A DNA stretch of 64,000 nucleotides from Treponema sp. OMZ 790 (GCF_024181285.1 NZ_CP051201.1:248001-312000), one strand, 5' to 3'; counted from the stretch's first letter, positions 49,491-58,762 are shown. The notes: generated by a model not told the origin, from the letters alone. A program made the numbers and translations.

Positions 49491-51668
49491 ATGGCTAAAA
49501 TGCAGATAATTAATTCCGAAGATTTCGGTTATGATTTTATTGATAGTAAATACTTACCTGCGGGTAAGGATGAATATTATATAAGACTTAATCAAACAAA
49601 TCATAAAAAGAATAAGTACCGCCAATTGGATTCTGAAGAAATTGAACGTTTGATAAAAAACGGAAATTCCAGTACGGACTGGTCAAAAGTCTTGGTTGAA
49701 GATCCTTTTGATACCGATTTGATAACCAACAGCATGTTTGCAGGATTAGTCCGTATTTCTTCAATGCAAAATTTCTATTTAAAATATCATGATTTTACGG
49801 CTCCTGCCGGAATTACAAACAGTAAAATAATTTCGTGCGATATAGGAGAAAATTGCGCAATACATTATTGTGCCTATCTTTCACATTATATAATAGGCGA
49901 CAGAGTTATCTTAAGCCGAATAGATGAAATGTGTACTACAGATCACTCCAAATTCGGTGAAGGCCTGGTAAAAGAAGGCGAAGATGAAAAAATCAGAGTA
50001 AAGATTGACGTAATAAATGAAGCTGGCGGAAGGGAAGTTTTCCCCTTCTATGATTTGATTACCTCTGATGCCTTTATGTGGGCGCGATACAGGGATGATG
50101 CAGCTTTAATAAAAAAATTTGAAGAGATTACCCAAAATTCTCAAGATTCAAGACGAGGTTATTACGGTGAAGTCGGTGAAGATTCGGCCATAAAAAGCTG
50201 CCGCATTATAAAAGACGTTAACTTCGGCTCATCGGTGTACGTAAAAGGTGCAAACAAACTAAAAAATTTAACGATAAAATCGACTGCCGATGAACCTTCA
50301 CAAATAGGGGAGGGTGTAGAACTTGTAAACGGCATAATAGGTCTCGGCTCCCGTGTTTTTTACGGTGTAAAAGCTGTACGCTTTGTTATTGGAAATAATT
50401 GCGAATTAAAGTACGGAACCCGCCTTATTCACTCCATCGTCGGAGATAATTCTACAATTTCTTGTTGTGAAGTTTTAAATGCCCTTATCTTTCCTTATCA
50501 TGAGCAGCATCACAACAATTCTTTTTTGGTAGCGGCCATGATTCAGGGACAGTCTAATATGGCGGCAGGTGCTACCGTAGGTTCCAATCATAACACAAGA
50601 GGAAATGACGGTGAAATTATTGCAGGCCGCGGATTTTGGCCGGGGCTTTCAACAACACTCAAACATAACAGCCGTTTTGCTTCATTTGTTCTTTTATCGA
50701 AGGCGAACTATCCGGCCGAACTTGATATTCCGTTCCCGTTTAGTTTAGTATTGAATGATGCTCATGAGGATAGGCTCGAAATTATACCCGCTTATTATTG
50801 GATGTACAACATGTATGCCATCGAGCGTAACAACAAAAAGTTTTTAAAAAGAGATAAGAGAAAAACAAAGACTCAGCACATCGAAACAAACTATCTTGCT
50901 CCCGACACTGTTGCAGAAATTTTGGAATCTTGTTCTCTCCTCGAAAAATGGATATGTTCTGCATGGGTTGAAGCGGGAAATCATCCTTTAGAAATAGACA
51001 ATATTCTAAAAGATAAAAAAGATGAGGCAAAAAAACTTTTTGTAAAAGGCGAAAATATCGAAAGGTCAAAACGTACCGTAAAAATAATTAAGGCTGTAGA
51101 ATCTTACGAGGCTTATCGGGATATGCTTATCTGGTACGGCGTTACCGCATTGGCAGAATATTTTGACAAAAATGATTTTGCCGATAAAATCGGAAACTCC
51201 ATTGAAGACTTTAAACTTTCACAAGAGACCGATTTTAATTGGGTCAATATGGGCGGTCAGCTAATCCCCGAAAGAAAAATCGATTCCATTAAAACCGGGA
51301 TAAAAAGCGGAAAGTTTAAAACTTGGAAAGATATTCACTCTGCGTATGATGCAGCCTATGATTCTTATAGGATTGATAAGGCCGAAAATGCCTATGCAGT
51401 TTTATGCAGGGTAATGAAGGTTAAAGCCGTCGATACGGCTCTATGGAATACTCTTTTAGATAAAGCGTGCAATATTCGTAAATACATTGAAGAGCAAATC
51501 TTTTATACAAAAAACAAAGATTACAATAATCATTTTAGGGATATTACTTACCGCAATCCTCAAGAAAGGAATGCCGTTTTAGGAAATGTAGAAGATAATG
51601 CCTTAATACGGGAATCGAAGGAAGACACAAAATATTATCTCAATCTTTTTAAAAGGCATAAGGCTTAA
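49491..51668 (+). CDS. DUF4954 protein with left-handed beta-helix
   Basis: The protein has 725 residues from the ATG at 49491 (GGAG upstream). Residues about 95-360 show the hexapeptide rhythm of left-handed beta helices (GITNSKIISCDIGENCAIHY, IIGDRVILSRI, VGEDSAIKSCRIIKDVNFGS, VGSNHNTRGNDGEI). This is the acyl- or nucleotidyl-transferase fold. The C-terminal 300 residues are helical. The family is known as DUF4954 in spirochaetes and Bacteroidetes. No signal peptide is present. It is followed six bases later by a cysteine-cluster protein. The reaction is not known. Confidence 0.78.
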   Translation: MAKMQIINSEDFGYDFIDSKYLPAGKDEYYIRLNQTNHKKNKYRQLDSEEIERLIKNGNSSTDWSKVLVEDPFDTDLITNSMFAGLVRISSMQNFYLKYHDFTAPAGITNSKIISCDIGENCAIHYCAYLSHYIIGDRVILSRIDEMCTTDHSKFGEGLVKEGEDEKIRVKIDVINEAGGREVFPFYDLITSDAFMWARYRDDAALIKKFEEITQNSQDSRRGYYGEVGEDSAIKSCRIIKDVNFGSSVYVKGANKLKNLTIKSTADEPSQIGEGVELVNGIIGLGSRVFYGVKAVRFVIGNNCELKYGTRLIHSIVGDNSTISCCEVLNALIFPYHEQHHNNSFLVAAMIQGQSNMAAGATVGSNHNTRGNDGEIIAGRGFWPGLSTTLKHNSRFASFVLLSKANYPAELDIPFPFSLVLNDAHEDRLEIIPAYYWMYNMYAIERNNKKFLKRDKRKTKTQHIETNYLAPDTVAEILESCSLLEKWICSAWVEAGNHPLEIDNILKDKKDEAKKLFVKGENIERSKRTVKIIKAVESYEAYRDMLIWYGVTALAEYFDKNDFADKIGNSIEDFKLSQETDFNWVNMGGQLIPERKIDSIKTGIKSGKFKTWKDIHSAYDAAYDSYRIDKAENAYAVLCRVMKVKAVDTALWNTLLDKACNIRKYIEEQIFYTKNKDYNNHFRDITYRNPQERNAVLGNVEDNALIRESKEDTKYYLNLFKRHKA

Positions 51669-51674
51669 ATAAAA

Positions 51675-52361
51675 ATGAAAAAAGAAACCGAAAGTTTTAA
51701 AGACACAAACACGGCCGAAATGATTTTACTTTTGGACAAGGTGTATAAAGAAATTGAAGAAGCTGAAGTTGAATGGATGTCAAAATGCCCCATTAAATGT
51801 ATAGAAGGCTGCGGAGAGTGCTGTATTCATTTTGAGCCTGAAATATATGAGGTTGAGGCTCTTTATCTTGCATCCTGGCTTCTTTTCCACCAAAGGGAAA
51901 GAGCCTTGCAAATCTTAGAAGGCAAATTTAATGAAAACGTTTTGGATAAAGAAAACGGATGCCTCCTATTCGATATAGATAATCCTTATCATTGTACCGT
52001 TTATGGCGGACGGTGTTTGATATGTCGTCTTTTCGGTTATTCGGGAGACAGGGGAAAAGATTTTTCGGTACGCTGGAGACCTTGTAAATACCTTGTTTCT
52101 GTAGATAAAGAACTTTCCGCTTCAAAAATTCGGCAATATTTGCAAAATGATTTACTTGATGCTTTTGGAATTTTGCCGCCGGTAATGAGCGATTTTTCTT
52201 CGCGCATATTATGTTTTATGACGGAAGGTTTATCTCAGCCTCTTCCGCTTCGAGAGGCCTTGCCTGCGGCAATTTCGAAAATTCTCATGCTTGAAAAATA
52301 TTCGCATAATCCGGAATTTGAACCGGACACAGATCCGGAAACTCCGCCCCTTGCTTCATAA
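51675..52361 (+). CDS. YkgJ-type cysteine-cluster protein
   Basis: The protein has 228 residues. The N-terminal CPIKCIEGCGECCIHFEPEI gives CXXXCXXXCXXCC, and later YGGRCLICRLFGY and WRPCKYL supply more cysteines, the layout of YkgJ/CxxCxxCC proteins that probably bind a metal or iron-sulfur cluster. It is cytoplasmic. Six bases separate it from the DUF4954 gene, so the two are likely co-expressed. No specific reaction is known. Confidence 0.78.
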   Translation: MKKETESFKDTNTAEMILLLDKVYKEIEEAEVEWMSKCPIKCIEGCGECCIHFEPEIYEVEALYLASWLLFHQRERALQILEGKFNENVLDKENGCLLFDIDNPYHCTVYGGRCLICRLFGYSGDRGKDFSVRWRPCKYLVSVDKELSASKIRQYLQNDLLDAFGILPPVMSDFSSRILCFMTEGLSQPLPLREALPAAISKILMLEKYSHNPEFEPDTDPETPPLAS

Positions 52362-52400
52362 GACTTTTTAAGGCGTCTTCCCTTTTTTTTCTCTTTATGT

Positions 52401-52406
52401 TAGTAT
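52401..52406 (+). promoter_or_regulatory. -10 box seven bases before the ATG of the queuosine-precursor transporter
   Basis: TAGTAT (52401-52406) precedes the ATG at 52414 by seven bases. No clear -35 box was found, so this is weaker than the others of the same geometry. Confidence 0.35.
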
Positions 52407-52413
52407 CCCGCTC

Positions 52414-53127
52414 ATGGAAAATACACAATTAAACCGGGGCGTAAATGAATCGGATCCCATTAAGAAAACGAATTTCTTGCCGGTAATTTCCGGACTCTTT
52501 GTAGGCATTTTGGTTTTGTCGAACATTCTTGCGGCAAAAATGGTCGAAATCGGCCCCTTCGTTTTTGACGGAGGTACTCTTCTTTTTCCTTTTTCTTATA
52601 TTTTTGGGGATGTTTTAGCGGAAGTTTACGGATATAAGGCTTCCCGAAAAGTTATTTGGACCGGTTTTTTTATGCTCCTTATTATGAGTCTGAATATTTG
52701 GCTTGTCAGCGTGCTTCCGGCTGAGGCTGAATGGGTATTTCAAAAAGATTTTGACAACATCCTTTTGCAGATGCCCCGTATTTCTGCGGGCAGCCTTTGC
52801 GGCTATTTTGTCGGAGAGTATTCCAACTCAGTTGTTTTATCCAAGTTAAAAGTAATAACAAAGGGTAAGCATTTATGGCTTAGAACAATAGGCTCCACAT
52901 TAGTGGGGCAGCTTTTGGACAGCATAGTTTTTGTAGTGATTGCTTTTTTAGGCCTTTACAGTTTAAATGTTCTTATCGTGATGATTTTTTCAAACTATCT
53001 TTTTAAAACTTTTATAGAAGTTATATTTACTCCTCTAACCTATAAGGTAATTTCTTTTGTAAAAAAACATGAACAGATTGACGTTTATGACTACGATGTA
53101 AGTTATAATCCCCTTCCTGGAAAATAA
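52414..53127 (+). CDS. Queuosine precursor transporter (YhhQ/VUT family)
   Basis: The protein has 237 residues with about six helices. FVGILVLSNILAAKMVEI, FDGGTLLFPFSYIFGDVLAE and RTIGSTLVGQLLDSIVFVVI are the signature stretches of YhhQ transporters that take up preQ0, preQ1 or queuine for the tRNA modification queuosine. No preQ1 riboswitch was seen in the 50-bp upstream space. It ends at a bidirectional terminator facing the chemoreceptor gene. Confidence 0.88.
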   Translation: MENTQLNRGVNESDPIKKTNFLPVISGLFVGILVLSNILAAKMVEIGPFVFDGGTLLFPFSYIFGDVLAEVYGYKASRKVIWTGFFMLLIMSLNIWLVSVLPAEAEWVFQKDFDNILLQMPRISAGSLCGYFVGEYSNSVVLSKLKVITKGKHLWLRTIGSTLVGQLLDSIVFVVIAFLGLYSLNVLIVMIFSNYLFKTFIEVIFTPLTYKVISFVKKHEQIDVYDYDVSYNPLPGK

Positions 53128-53157
53128 AATTCCGCCTAAAGGCCGAATAATAAAATA

Positions 53158-53182
53158 CCCATCCCTAAAAATTAGGGATGGG
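53158..53182. terminator. Bidirectional terminator between transporter and chemoreceptor
   Basis: CCCATCCCTAA-AAA-TTAGGGATGGG is a perfect 11-bp stem between convergent genes, with T/A-rich flanks on both sides. Confidence 0.85.
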
Positions 53183-53214
53183 TTAAACTTATAACTTTTT
53201 TACTTTACTATTTG

Positions 53215-55380
53215 TTAAACTTTAAATTTCATTACTTCTTCTGCTAAACCTTCTATACTCTTTTTGTTCTTTTGGGTTATGCCCTGTACTTCTTGTACAG
53301 CATGATTTATTTGTAAGGCACCGGAAGCCATTTCGTTCATGCGGCTTGTAATTGTGCGTGTAAGGTCATCAAGTTTACTCATTTCGCGCGCAATGCCTTC
53401 GCCTCCTTTGAGCATCTCCGATGAGCCTTCTTTAACTTCCTGTGTTACGGTGTTGATATTGCGGATTGCCGTGAGAACTTCTTTACTGCCGTTTTCTTGT
53501 TCACTCATTGCCTCCATTATGGTGTTACTCATTTCTTTTACGTTTTCTGCAAGAGTGAATATCGAATTGAATTTTCCTTCTACGGTTTTAGCCGAATCTG
53601 CCAATAGTTCTATTTCGGCGGAGAGGTTTTTAAGGGTCGAAGTAATTGTTTTGCCTTGCGCGCTCGATTCTTCTGCAAGTTTTCTGATTTCGTCGGCAAC
53701 TACTGCAAAACCTTTACCGGCTTCTCCTGCATGGGCGGCTTCAATCGCTGCATTCATTGCAAGAAGATTTGTTTGACTTGCAATGTGCTGTATAACATTT
53801 GAGGCTTCCATCAAACTTCCCGATTCTTCTGCAATTTTTTGGGTTACATCGTTTGCCGTAGAAACCTTGTCTTTACCCTCAGCTGTGGCATCGGCTAAAT
53901 TTCTTATAATGTTGTCGCTTTTTCCCAAAGTTTGTGTAATCGATGCGATATTGGCTACCATTTCTTCAATAGATGAAGAAGATTCGGCAACACTCGCCGC
54001 CTGCGTTTCAATACTGCTGTTAAGCTGTTTTATGGTGCGTATAATTTCTTCGACTGTTGCCGCAGTTTCCGTTACACTCGCTGCCTGAGTCAGAGCTTGC
54101 TCCTTTATGCTGTCTATGTTTGAATTGATTTCGTCTACGGCGCTGGCTGTTTGTGTCATATTGCTTGCAAGTTCATCTCCGATGAACTGCATCGTATTTG
54201 TGTTTGTCTCTACCGATTTAATCGAGTTTCCTATTTTCTCGATTGTTTGATTAAAGTATTTTGAAAGGAGTGTAACTTCATCATTGTTTGTAACGGGGAG
54301 ACGTACCGTTAAGTCTCCTTCGCCTTGGGCTATGTCCTTTAAAGCTAAGACGACTTTTTGCAATGGCAGAATCATCCTGCGGGTCGTAATAAAGGTTGAT
54401 ACCAGTGCAATTCCTAAAAGGGTAAAGCCTGTTGCAACCATCAGGTATTGCAGACTATGTACCGTATCCAAAAAATCTTCTACAGGAGCTCTTATGACTA
54501 CCATCCAGCCCGTAGATTTCATTATGGCATAGGAACCGATATTTCCTTCTCCGTTAAATGTATAATATCCTATGGAAGGTTTCTCCGACTGCATGGCCTG
54601 CTTTGCAAAGTTCGCAATTGAAACTAATGCAGGATTTGTTTTGGCGTTTTCCTGAAAATTGTCTTGATTTAAAACCAAGGTTCTGTTGCGGTGTGCTACG
54701 GCATTACCGGTTTTTCCCAAAATAAAACAATATCCTGTTCTTCCGACTGTGATATGATCTATGTCATCCGAAAGTTCTGTTCCGGGAGTATCTGCTGCAA
54801 GGACTCCGATTATTTTATTGTCATAGTCGTATACGGGAACGGAAAGAGTATTTACAAGATTTCCGTCAGTCTTTGAACCATAGGGTTCGCTTACAAACTG
54901 TTCTCCTGCCAAAGCTCTCTTAAACCATTCCCTGTCATTGACGTTAAATACCCGTCCGTCAAGTGTGTGACAATTTCCGTTTACATCGGTTATCGAGAAT
55001 TCGGTTATTCTCGGGTTAAAAGCCGCTTCTTTTTTTAAATAGGCTATTTTTTCCGAATAGGGTCTATTGATGTCCCGCAGTTCGGATGCTCTGGAAGCGC
55101 TGGAAACAAAGTTTAAAAAAGAGTAAACCATTGCATCTATCAGATCTGCCGTATCTGTAGCCTTATCGGTTAAATGTATTTCTATCTTTTGAAGAATTGC
55201 CTTTCGTGCCATGAGTGTTCCGATAATTCCTTGGGTTGACACCGAAATAATAACGATTGAAGCAAAAAGAATAAGAAGTTTTTTTCCTATAGAAAAAATT
55301 TTATCTTCCGGTATTCTTTCCCGAACGCTTACTTCTTTTTTTGCGGTATTTTCCGCAATAACCAATTCCCTGTTTTTCAT
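53215..55380 (-). CDS. Methyl-accepting chemotaxis protein with dCache sensor
   Basis: The protein has 721 residues. Membrane helices at about residues 33-55 and 308-330 bracket a periplasmic dCache-type ligand domain (DIDHITVGRTGYCFILGKTG, DREWFKRALAGEQFVSEPYG). HAMP follows, then a long coiled coil with the signalling tip QTNLLAMNAAIEAAHAGEAG and KGFAVVADEIRKLAEES. It would dimerise, form arrays with CheA/CheW and steer the periplasmic flagella. An AGGAGG site precedes the ATG. The ligand is unknown; small acids or amino acids are common for dCache. Confidence 0.92.
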   Translation of the reverse strand: MKNRELVIAENTAKKEVSVRERIPEDKIFSIGKKLLILFASIVIISVSTQGIIGTLMARKAILQKIEIHLTDKATDTADLIDAMVYSFLNFVSSASRASELRDINRPYSEKIAYLKKEAAFNPRITEFSITDVNGNCHTLDGRVFNVNDREWFKRALAGEQFVSEPYGSKTDGNLVNTLSVPVYDYDNKIIGVLAADTPGTELSDDIDHITVGRTGYCFILGKTGNAVAHRNRTLVLNQDNFQENAKTNPALVSIANFAKQAMQSEKPSIGYYTFNGEGNIGSYAIMKSTGWMVVIRAPVEDFLDTVHSLQYLMVATGFTLLGIALVSTFITTRRMILPLQKVVLALKDIAQGEGDLTVRLPVTNNDEVTLLSKYFNQTIEKIGNSIKSVETNTNTMQFIGDELASNMTQTASAVDEINSNIDSIKEQALTQAASVTETAATVEEIIRTIKQLNSSIETQAASVAESSSSIEEMVANIASITQTLGKSDNIIRNLADATAEGKDKVSTANDVTQKIAEESGSLMEASNVIQHIASQTNLLAMNAAIEAAHAGEAGKGFAVVADEIRKLAEESSAQGKTITSTLKNLSAEIELLADSAKTVEGKFNSIFTLAENVKEMSNTIMEAMSEQENGSKEVLTAIRNINTVTQEVKEGSSEMLKGGEGIAREMSKLDDLTRTITSRMNEMASGALQINHAVQEVQGITQKNKKSIEGLAEEVMKFKV

Positions 55381-55516
55381 TTTTCCTCCTCAAAATACAC
55401 TTTTAATTATGCCCTGTATAAATAGTTTACACCCATATTTCGAATAATGCAAGATTTTGTATTTGAATTTTTACAAATTATTGAATATTTTGTTAAAAAT
55501 TCTGGTAAAAAAAAGT

Positions 55517-55545
55517 CCCCGGCGGATGCGGAGTATCCGTTGGGG
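55517..55545 (-). terminator. Terminator of the frameshifted lipoprotein gene
   Basis: CCCC...GGAT pairs with ATCC...GGGG (55517-55545), followed on the minus strand by a run of eight T. Confidence 0.8.
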
Positions 55546-55580
55546 TTTTAATTTGATGAACCTAAAAACAGCCGATAATT

Positions 55581-56016
55581 CTACTCGACCATTATAAGAG
55601 TTTTAAGATCAAACTCATACTTTTGGTCAGCGCCTCCATCGAAATGAACAGTCCTATTACCGGCATCAGCTATATTATGTATTTTATTCAATGTGGCAGC
55701 GTTTGTTCCCGATGCATCTGATAATTTAATTTGTCTGGCTTTTCCACTTTCGATTAATTCGAACTTACCTTCTTCATCAATGTTATCAGTTGTGTTCTTT
55801 AATGCAAATGTTCCGGATAGGGGGCTGTGTTTAGTTATTTTAAAGTTTAATTTTGAGTTTGTGTCTCTACCTTGAATTTCAGGCAAAGTTATACCTGTGG
55901 GTTCAATATCAATTATTTTTGAAATAAGGTGTTGATGGTGTTTGTTTTTTGTGGGGACATCCCAAGAAAGCAAGCGACACTGCTAAAAGCATAACAGTTG
56001 CAAAAAATTTTTTCAT
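55581..56016 (-). pseudogene. Small lipoprotein, frameshifted after the signal peptide
   Basis: The true start appears to be ATG at 56016, with GGAG upstream: MKKFFATVMLLAVSLAFLGC is a textbook lipoprotein signal with cleavage before Cys20. The frame stops after PHKKQTPSTPYFKNN. Dropping one A from the five-A run (55916-55920 on the plus strand, read as T) joins it to IIDIEPTGITLPEIQGRDTN and the rest to 55581. The mature part is about 110 residues, beta-rich, unrecognised. As read, only a 35-residue peptide is made. Related copies elsewhere would show whether the intact form exists. Confidence 0.72.
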
Positions 56017-56166
56017 TATAATCTCCATTCAGGCACTAATATTTTTAATAAAAGCTCCGCTCTTTTAAAAACTTGCCGGGTGCCTGTACGGACTATACTA
56101 TACTATCTGTCAAGTACTTAAGTTCAGGGGAAATGCCGATTGCATAGTTTTTATCATGAGGCTGAT

Positions 56167-56229
56167 TTAAAGTTTTTCTATTTCATCTTTGCTGAGACCT
56201 GTCATACGCATAATAAAATCTGGTTCGCA
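56167..56229 (-). pseudogene. Possible remnant of an Rpn gene 3' end
   Basis: On the minus strand the sequence reads EPDFIMRMTGLSKDEIEKL and then stop. This resembles the final ATGLSQGEINNL and VGLSIEEVQAL tails of the two Rpn genes in this window. No upstream part of the gene remains. Confidence 0.4.
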
Positions 56230-56242
56230 ATTTTCTCTCTAG

Positions 56243-56271
56243 TTGACGAAAGTACTTAAATATGCAATAAT
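56243..56271 (+). promoter_or_regulatory. Promoter of the small membrane protein gene
   Basis: TTGACG (56243-56248) and AATAAT (56266-56271) are 17 bp apart; AGGAGG follows and the ATG is at 56294. Confidence 0.45.
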
Positions 56272-56293
56272 AAGGGAAACTAGGAGGCTTTGA

Positions 56294-56527
56294 ATGCTAG
56301 CACTTATTATTGGTATTGTTTTAATCGCTTTTACGGTTATTGCAGCTCTCCCCATGGGATTGGCTTGGGGGCAGGATATTCTTTTATTTTTAAGAGGCGG
56401 TTTACCCATTTTTGCGGCCTTTGTCGGTCTTATTTCCGTATTTATAGGAATTGCCGATATTAAAGATAAGCAGGATGCAAGAAAAGAAGAAGCCGCTATG
56501 AAGGCTGCCGAAAATAAAGCAGAGTAA
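56294..56527 (+). CDS. Small membrane protein of unknown function
   Basis: The protein has 77 residues. Two hydrophobic helices (LALIIGIVLIAFTVIAALPM and FLRGGLPIFAAFVGLISVF) are joined by a short loop, then a charged helix (KDKQDARKEEAAMKAAENKA). No family is recognised. AGGAGG lies before the ATG. It stands just before the ribosomal protein operon, which has its own consensus promoter, so it is probably a separate unit. Confidence 0.7.
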   Translation: MLALIIGIVLIAFTVIAALPMGLAWGQDILLFLRGGLPIFAAFVGLISVFIGIADIKDKQDARKEEAAMKAAENKAE

Positions 56528-56592
56528 AAGCTAATAGAATATATTTCGGCATAGTTTATGCCGATTAGTTTTTGATAAAATCTAATAGGTTA

Positions 56593-56621
56593 TTGACATA
56601 TATTCTATATTTAGTTATAAT
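56593..56621 (+). promoter_or_regulatory. Consensus promoter of rplM-rpsI-recX
   Basis: TTGACA (56593-56598) and TATAAT (56616-56621) are full consensus boxes at 17 bp spacing, about 50 bp before rplM, fitting a strong ribosomal-protein promoter. Confidence 0.85.
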
Positions 56622-56670
56622 ATCAGAACCCACATTATCTGCATATATTTTTGTAGAAGGTATACATTAA

Positions 56671-57099
56671 ATGAAAACTATTTTTTTAAAAGAACATGAA
56701 GCGCCGCGCTCTTGGTACGTGATTGATGCCGCCGGGAAGCCGCTTGGACGCGTTGCTGCCAAGACTGCAGCTATGCTCAGAGGAAAACACAAAGTAGGGT
56801 TTGCTCCTCATCAGGAAATCGGTGATTATGTAGTAATTATTAATGCCGAAAAAGTAGCCGTAACAGGAAATAAGGCTAAAGATAAGATGTACTATACTCA
56901 CTCCGGTTATGTAGGCGGTTTGAAATCCATCAATTTTAACGGATTAATCGCAAAAAAACCCGCTGAACCCTTGATGATAGCAATTAAAGGTATGCTTCCT
57001 AAGGGACCCCTTGGAAGAAAGCTTTTAACGAATGTGAAGGTCTATGCAGGCCCCGAACATCCTCACCAAGCACAGAACCCCATAGCGGTTGAAGTATAA
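56671..57099 (+). CDS. rplM: 50S ribosomal protein L13
   Basis: The protein has 142 residues. [27 protein letters not shown] and [13 protein letters not shown] are the L13 signature. It binds 23S rRNA early in 50S assembly. rpsI follows after 10 bases, the usual pairing. Its strong promoter lies at 56593-56621. Confidence 0.97.
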   Translation: MKTIFLKEHEAPRSWYVIDAAGKPLGRVAAKTAAMLRGKHKVGFAPHQEIGDYVVIINAEKVAVTGNKAKDKMYYTHSGYVGGLKSINFNGLIAKKPAEPLMIAIKGMLPKGPLGRKLLTNVKVYAGPEHPHQAQNPIAVEV

Positions 57100-57109
57100 G
57101 GAGAGTAAA

Positions 57110-57499
57110 GTGAAAAATATTGGAATGGGAACAGGCCGACGAAAAACTTCGGTGGCGCGGGTATACATTCGGGATGGAAAAGGTACGTTAATGATCAATG
57201 ATAAAGACATTAACGAATATTTTGCTACTCCGGAACAAATCCAAAAAGCAAAAGAACCTTTAATGGTTACTGCAGGTGAATCTAAGTATGATATTATAAT
57301 CACTGTCCGCGGCGGAGGTCTTACAGGCCAAGCCGGTGCGTGTTCACACGGAATTGCAAGAGCTTTAGCTCAGGTAGATGCTTCAAATCATGCATCTTTA
57401 AAGGCTAACGGGTTGCTTACTCGTGATTCACGAATGGTTGAACGAAAGAAATTCGGTCAGCGCGGTGCAAGACGAAGATTCCAGTTCAGCAAGCGTTAA
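57110..57499 (+). CDS. rpsI: 30S ribosomal protein S9
   Basis: The protein has 129 residues from the GTG at 57110, which has AAGGAG seven bases before it; an ATG at 57089 overlaps rplM and lacks a site. GTGRRKTSVARVYIRDGKG, GQAGACSHGIARAL and the Arg-rich end KKFGQRGARRRFQFSKR, reaching toward the P-site tRNA, are diagnostic. It is co-transcribed with rplM. Confidence 0.97.
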   Translation: MKNIGMGTGRRKTSVARVYIRDGKGTLMINDKDINEYFATPEQIQKAKEPLMVTAGESKYDIIITVRGGGLTGQAGACSHGIARALAQVDASNHASLKANGLLTRDSRMVERKKFGQRGARRRFQFSKR

Positions 57500-58133
57500 T
57501 CCTTTTTCTATTGCGGATATATGCAGCACTTCTTCAGATTTGGTGAAAGTCATCAATTCTGAAGGAGTGTCTTTTGTAACAAGGCGGGTGTATTTTGATG
57601 ATGATGACTTTGATAGTCTTGTTTCGGAATGCGGCTGCCCGATAAGTGAAATATCGCTAGGAGCCTTGCTCAATGCTGTAAAGATTTATGCAGCTGAATG
57701 TGCAGCCATGGGATATCTGCATCGAGCCGAGCATTCCCGCTTTCAGCTGAGTTTAAAGCTTAGGAAAAAAGGTTTTTCAGCTTCCGAGATAGATCCTGCA
57801 CTGGATTATCTTGAGGAAAAGAGATACCTTGATGACGGCAGATTTGCAAGAGCTTGGCTTAACACCAGAACTGTCAGTAAGAAAGAAGGCCGCAATAGAT
57901 TGGCCTCCGAGTTGGCTTTAAGAGGTGTAGGGTTTAAGGTTATAGAAAATGCACTTGACGATTTTTTTTCAGAGCATTCTGAAGAAGATATTTGCCGAAG
58001 TGCTTTAAAAAAACAATTGGTAAATGGATTGGATAAGCCAAAGTTGATGCAAAGAATGCATAGGCTTGGTTTTTCGACTGGTATTGTAAATATATGTTTG
58101 GAGGGAATTGAAAACAAAACTCATTTTTTTTGA
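57423..58133 (+). CDS. recX: Recombination regulator RecX
   Basis: The product has 236 residues from ATG 57423 and overlaps the rpsI 3' end by 77 bases. A later GTG (57465) is possible, and the true start is uncertain because no ribosome site is clear. The C-terminal three-helix repeats are typical: RAEHSRFQLSLKLRKKGF, DPALDYLEEKRYLDDGRFAR, and KEGRNRLASELALRGVGF. RecX modulates RecA filaments. recA itself is not nearby. The N-terminal 90 residues are longer than in most RecX proteins. Confidence 0.85.
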   Translation: MIHEWLNERNSVSAVQDEDSSSASVNPFSIADICSTSSDLVKVINSEGVSFVTRRVYFDDDDFDSLVSECGCPISEISLGALLNAVKIYAAECAAMGYLHRAEHSRFQLSLKLRKKGFSASEIDPALDYLEEKRYLDDGRFARAWLNTRTVSKKEGRNRLASELALRGVGFKVIENALDDFFSEHSEEDICRSALKKQLVNGLDKPKLMQRMHRLGFSTGIVNICLEGIENKTHFF

Positions 58134-58154
58134 AGTTTGTTTTATTGTTACGCT

Positions 58155-58757
58155 ATGGGAAAAAGTGAAAGTAGACGACGTGTTAAAATGTACTCAGCCC
58201 TTGAAGTCGCAAATATTTGCGGCGTTGTAAACCAGACTGCTATTAACTGGATTAGAAACGGTTATTTAAAAGCTTTTAATACGCCGGGCGGTCAGTATAG
58301 GGTATATTATGAAGATTTGCTTCTCTTTATAAAAGAACGCGGAATGAAGATTCCCCCCGAATTGCAGGATTCATCGGATGAGGCTCACTGGAATTCAGTT
58401 ATTATTATAGACGATGATAAGGTTTTAAACGAGGCAATATCTTCTTTTTTAAATAAAAGCCTTCCTAACTTGACCGTGTATCAATCATTTGACGGATTTG
58501 ATGCAGGAACCCAACTCGTAAAGAATAAACCGGGTTTTGTTGTTTTGGATATTGATCTTCCGGGAGTTAACGGTAAAGAAATATGTAAAAAAATAAAAAC
58601 CGATCCTTTTTTCGGCCAGCCTTATATAATCGTTATTACGGGATTGGATGACGATAGTCTGGAAAAAGAAATGAAGGAGCTTGGAGCTGATTCTTTTTTT
58701 AGAAAACCGATAGATTTTAGCGCCATATTGAGTGAGATAAATGAGGTTGTAAGCTAG
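58155..58757 (+). CDS. Receiver-domain protein with N-terminal MerR/excisionase-type HTH
   Basis: The protein has 200 residues from ATG 58155. Residues about 10-65 form a winged helix of the MerR/excisionase kind (YSALEVANICGVVNQTAINW, RNGYLKAFNTPGGQYRVYY). Residues about 80-200 form a receiver: IIIDDDKV (acidic pair), VVLDIDLPGVNGKE (phospho-Asp), VITGLDDD (Thr) and FFRKPIDF (Lys). The order DNA-binding then receiver is the reverse of most response regulators. The kinase is not in this window. It comes 21 bases after recX and six before the aldolase gene. Confidence 0.82.
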   Translation: MGKSESRRRVKMYSALEVANICGVVNQTAINWIRNGYLKAFNTPGGQYRVYYEDLLLFIKERGMKIPPELQDSSDEAHWNSVIIIDDDKVLNEAISSFLNKSLPNLTVYQSFDGFDAGTQLVKNKPGFVVLDIDLPGVNGKEICKKIKTDPFFGQPYIIVITGLDDDSLEKEMKELGADSFFRKPIDFSAILSEINEVVS

Positions 58758-58762
58758 AAGGG

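Noticed and set aside
52362..52413. preQ1 riboswitch before the queuosine-precursor transporter
   Set aside because: The gap is only 52 bp, contains no recognisable preQ1 aptamer, and a -10 box lies seven bases before the ATG.
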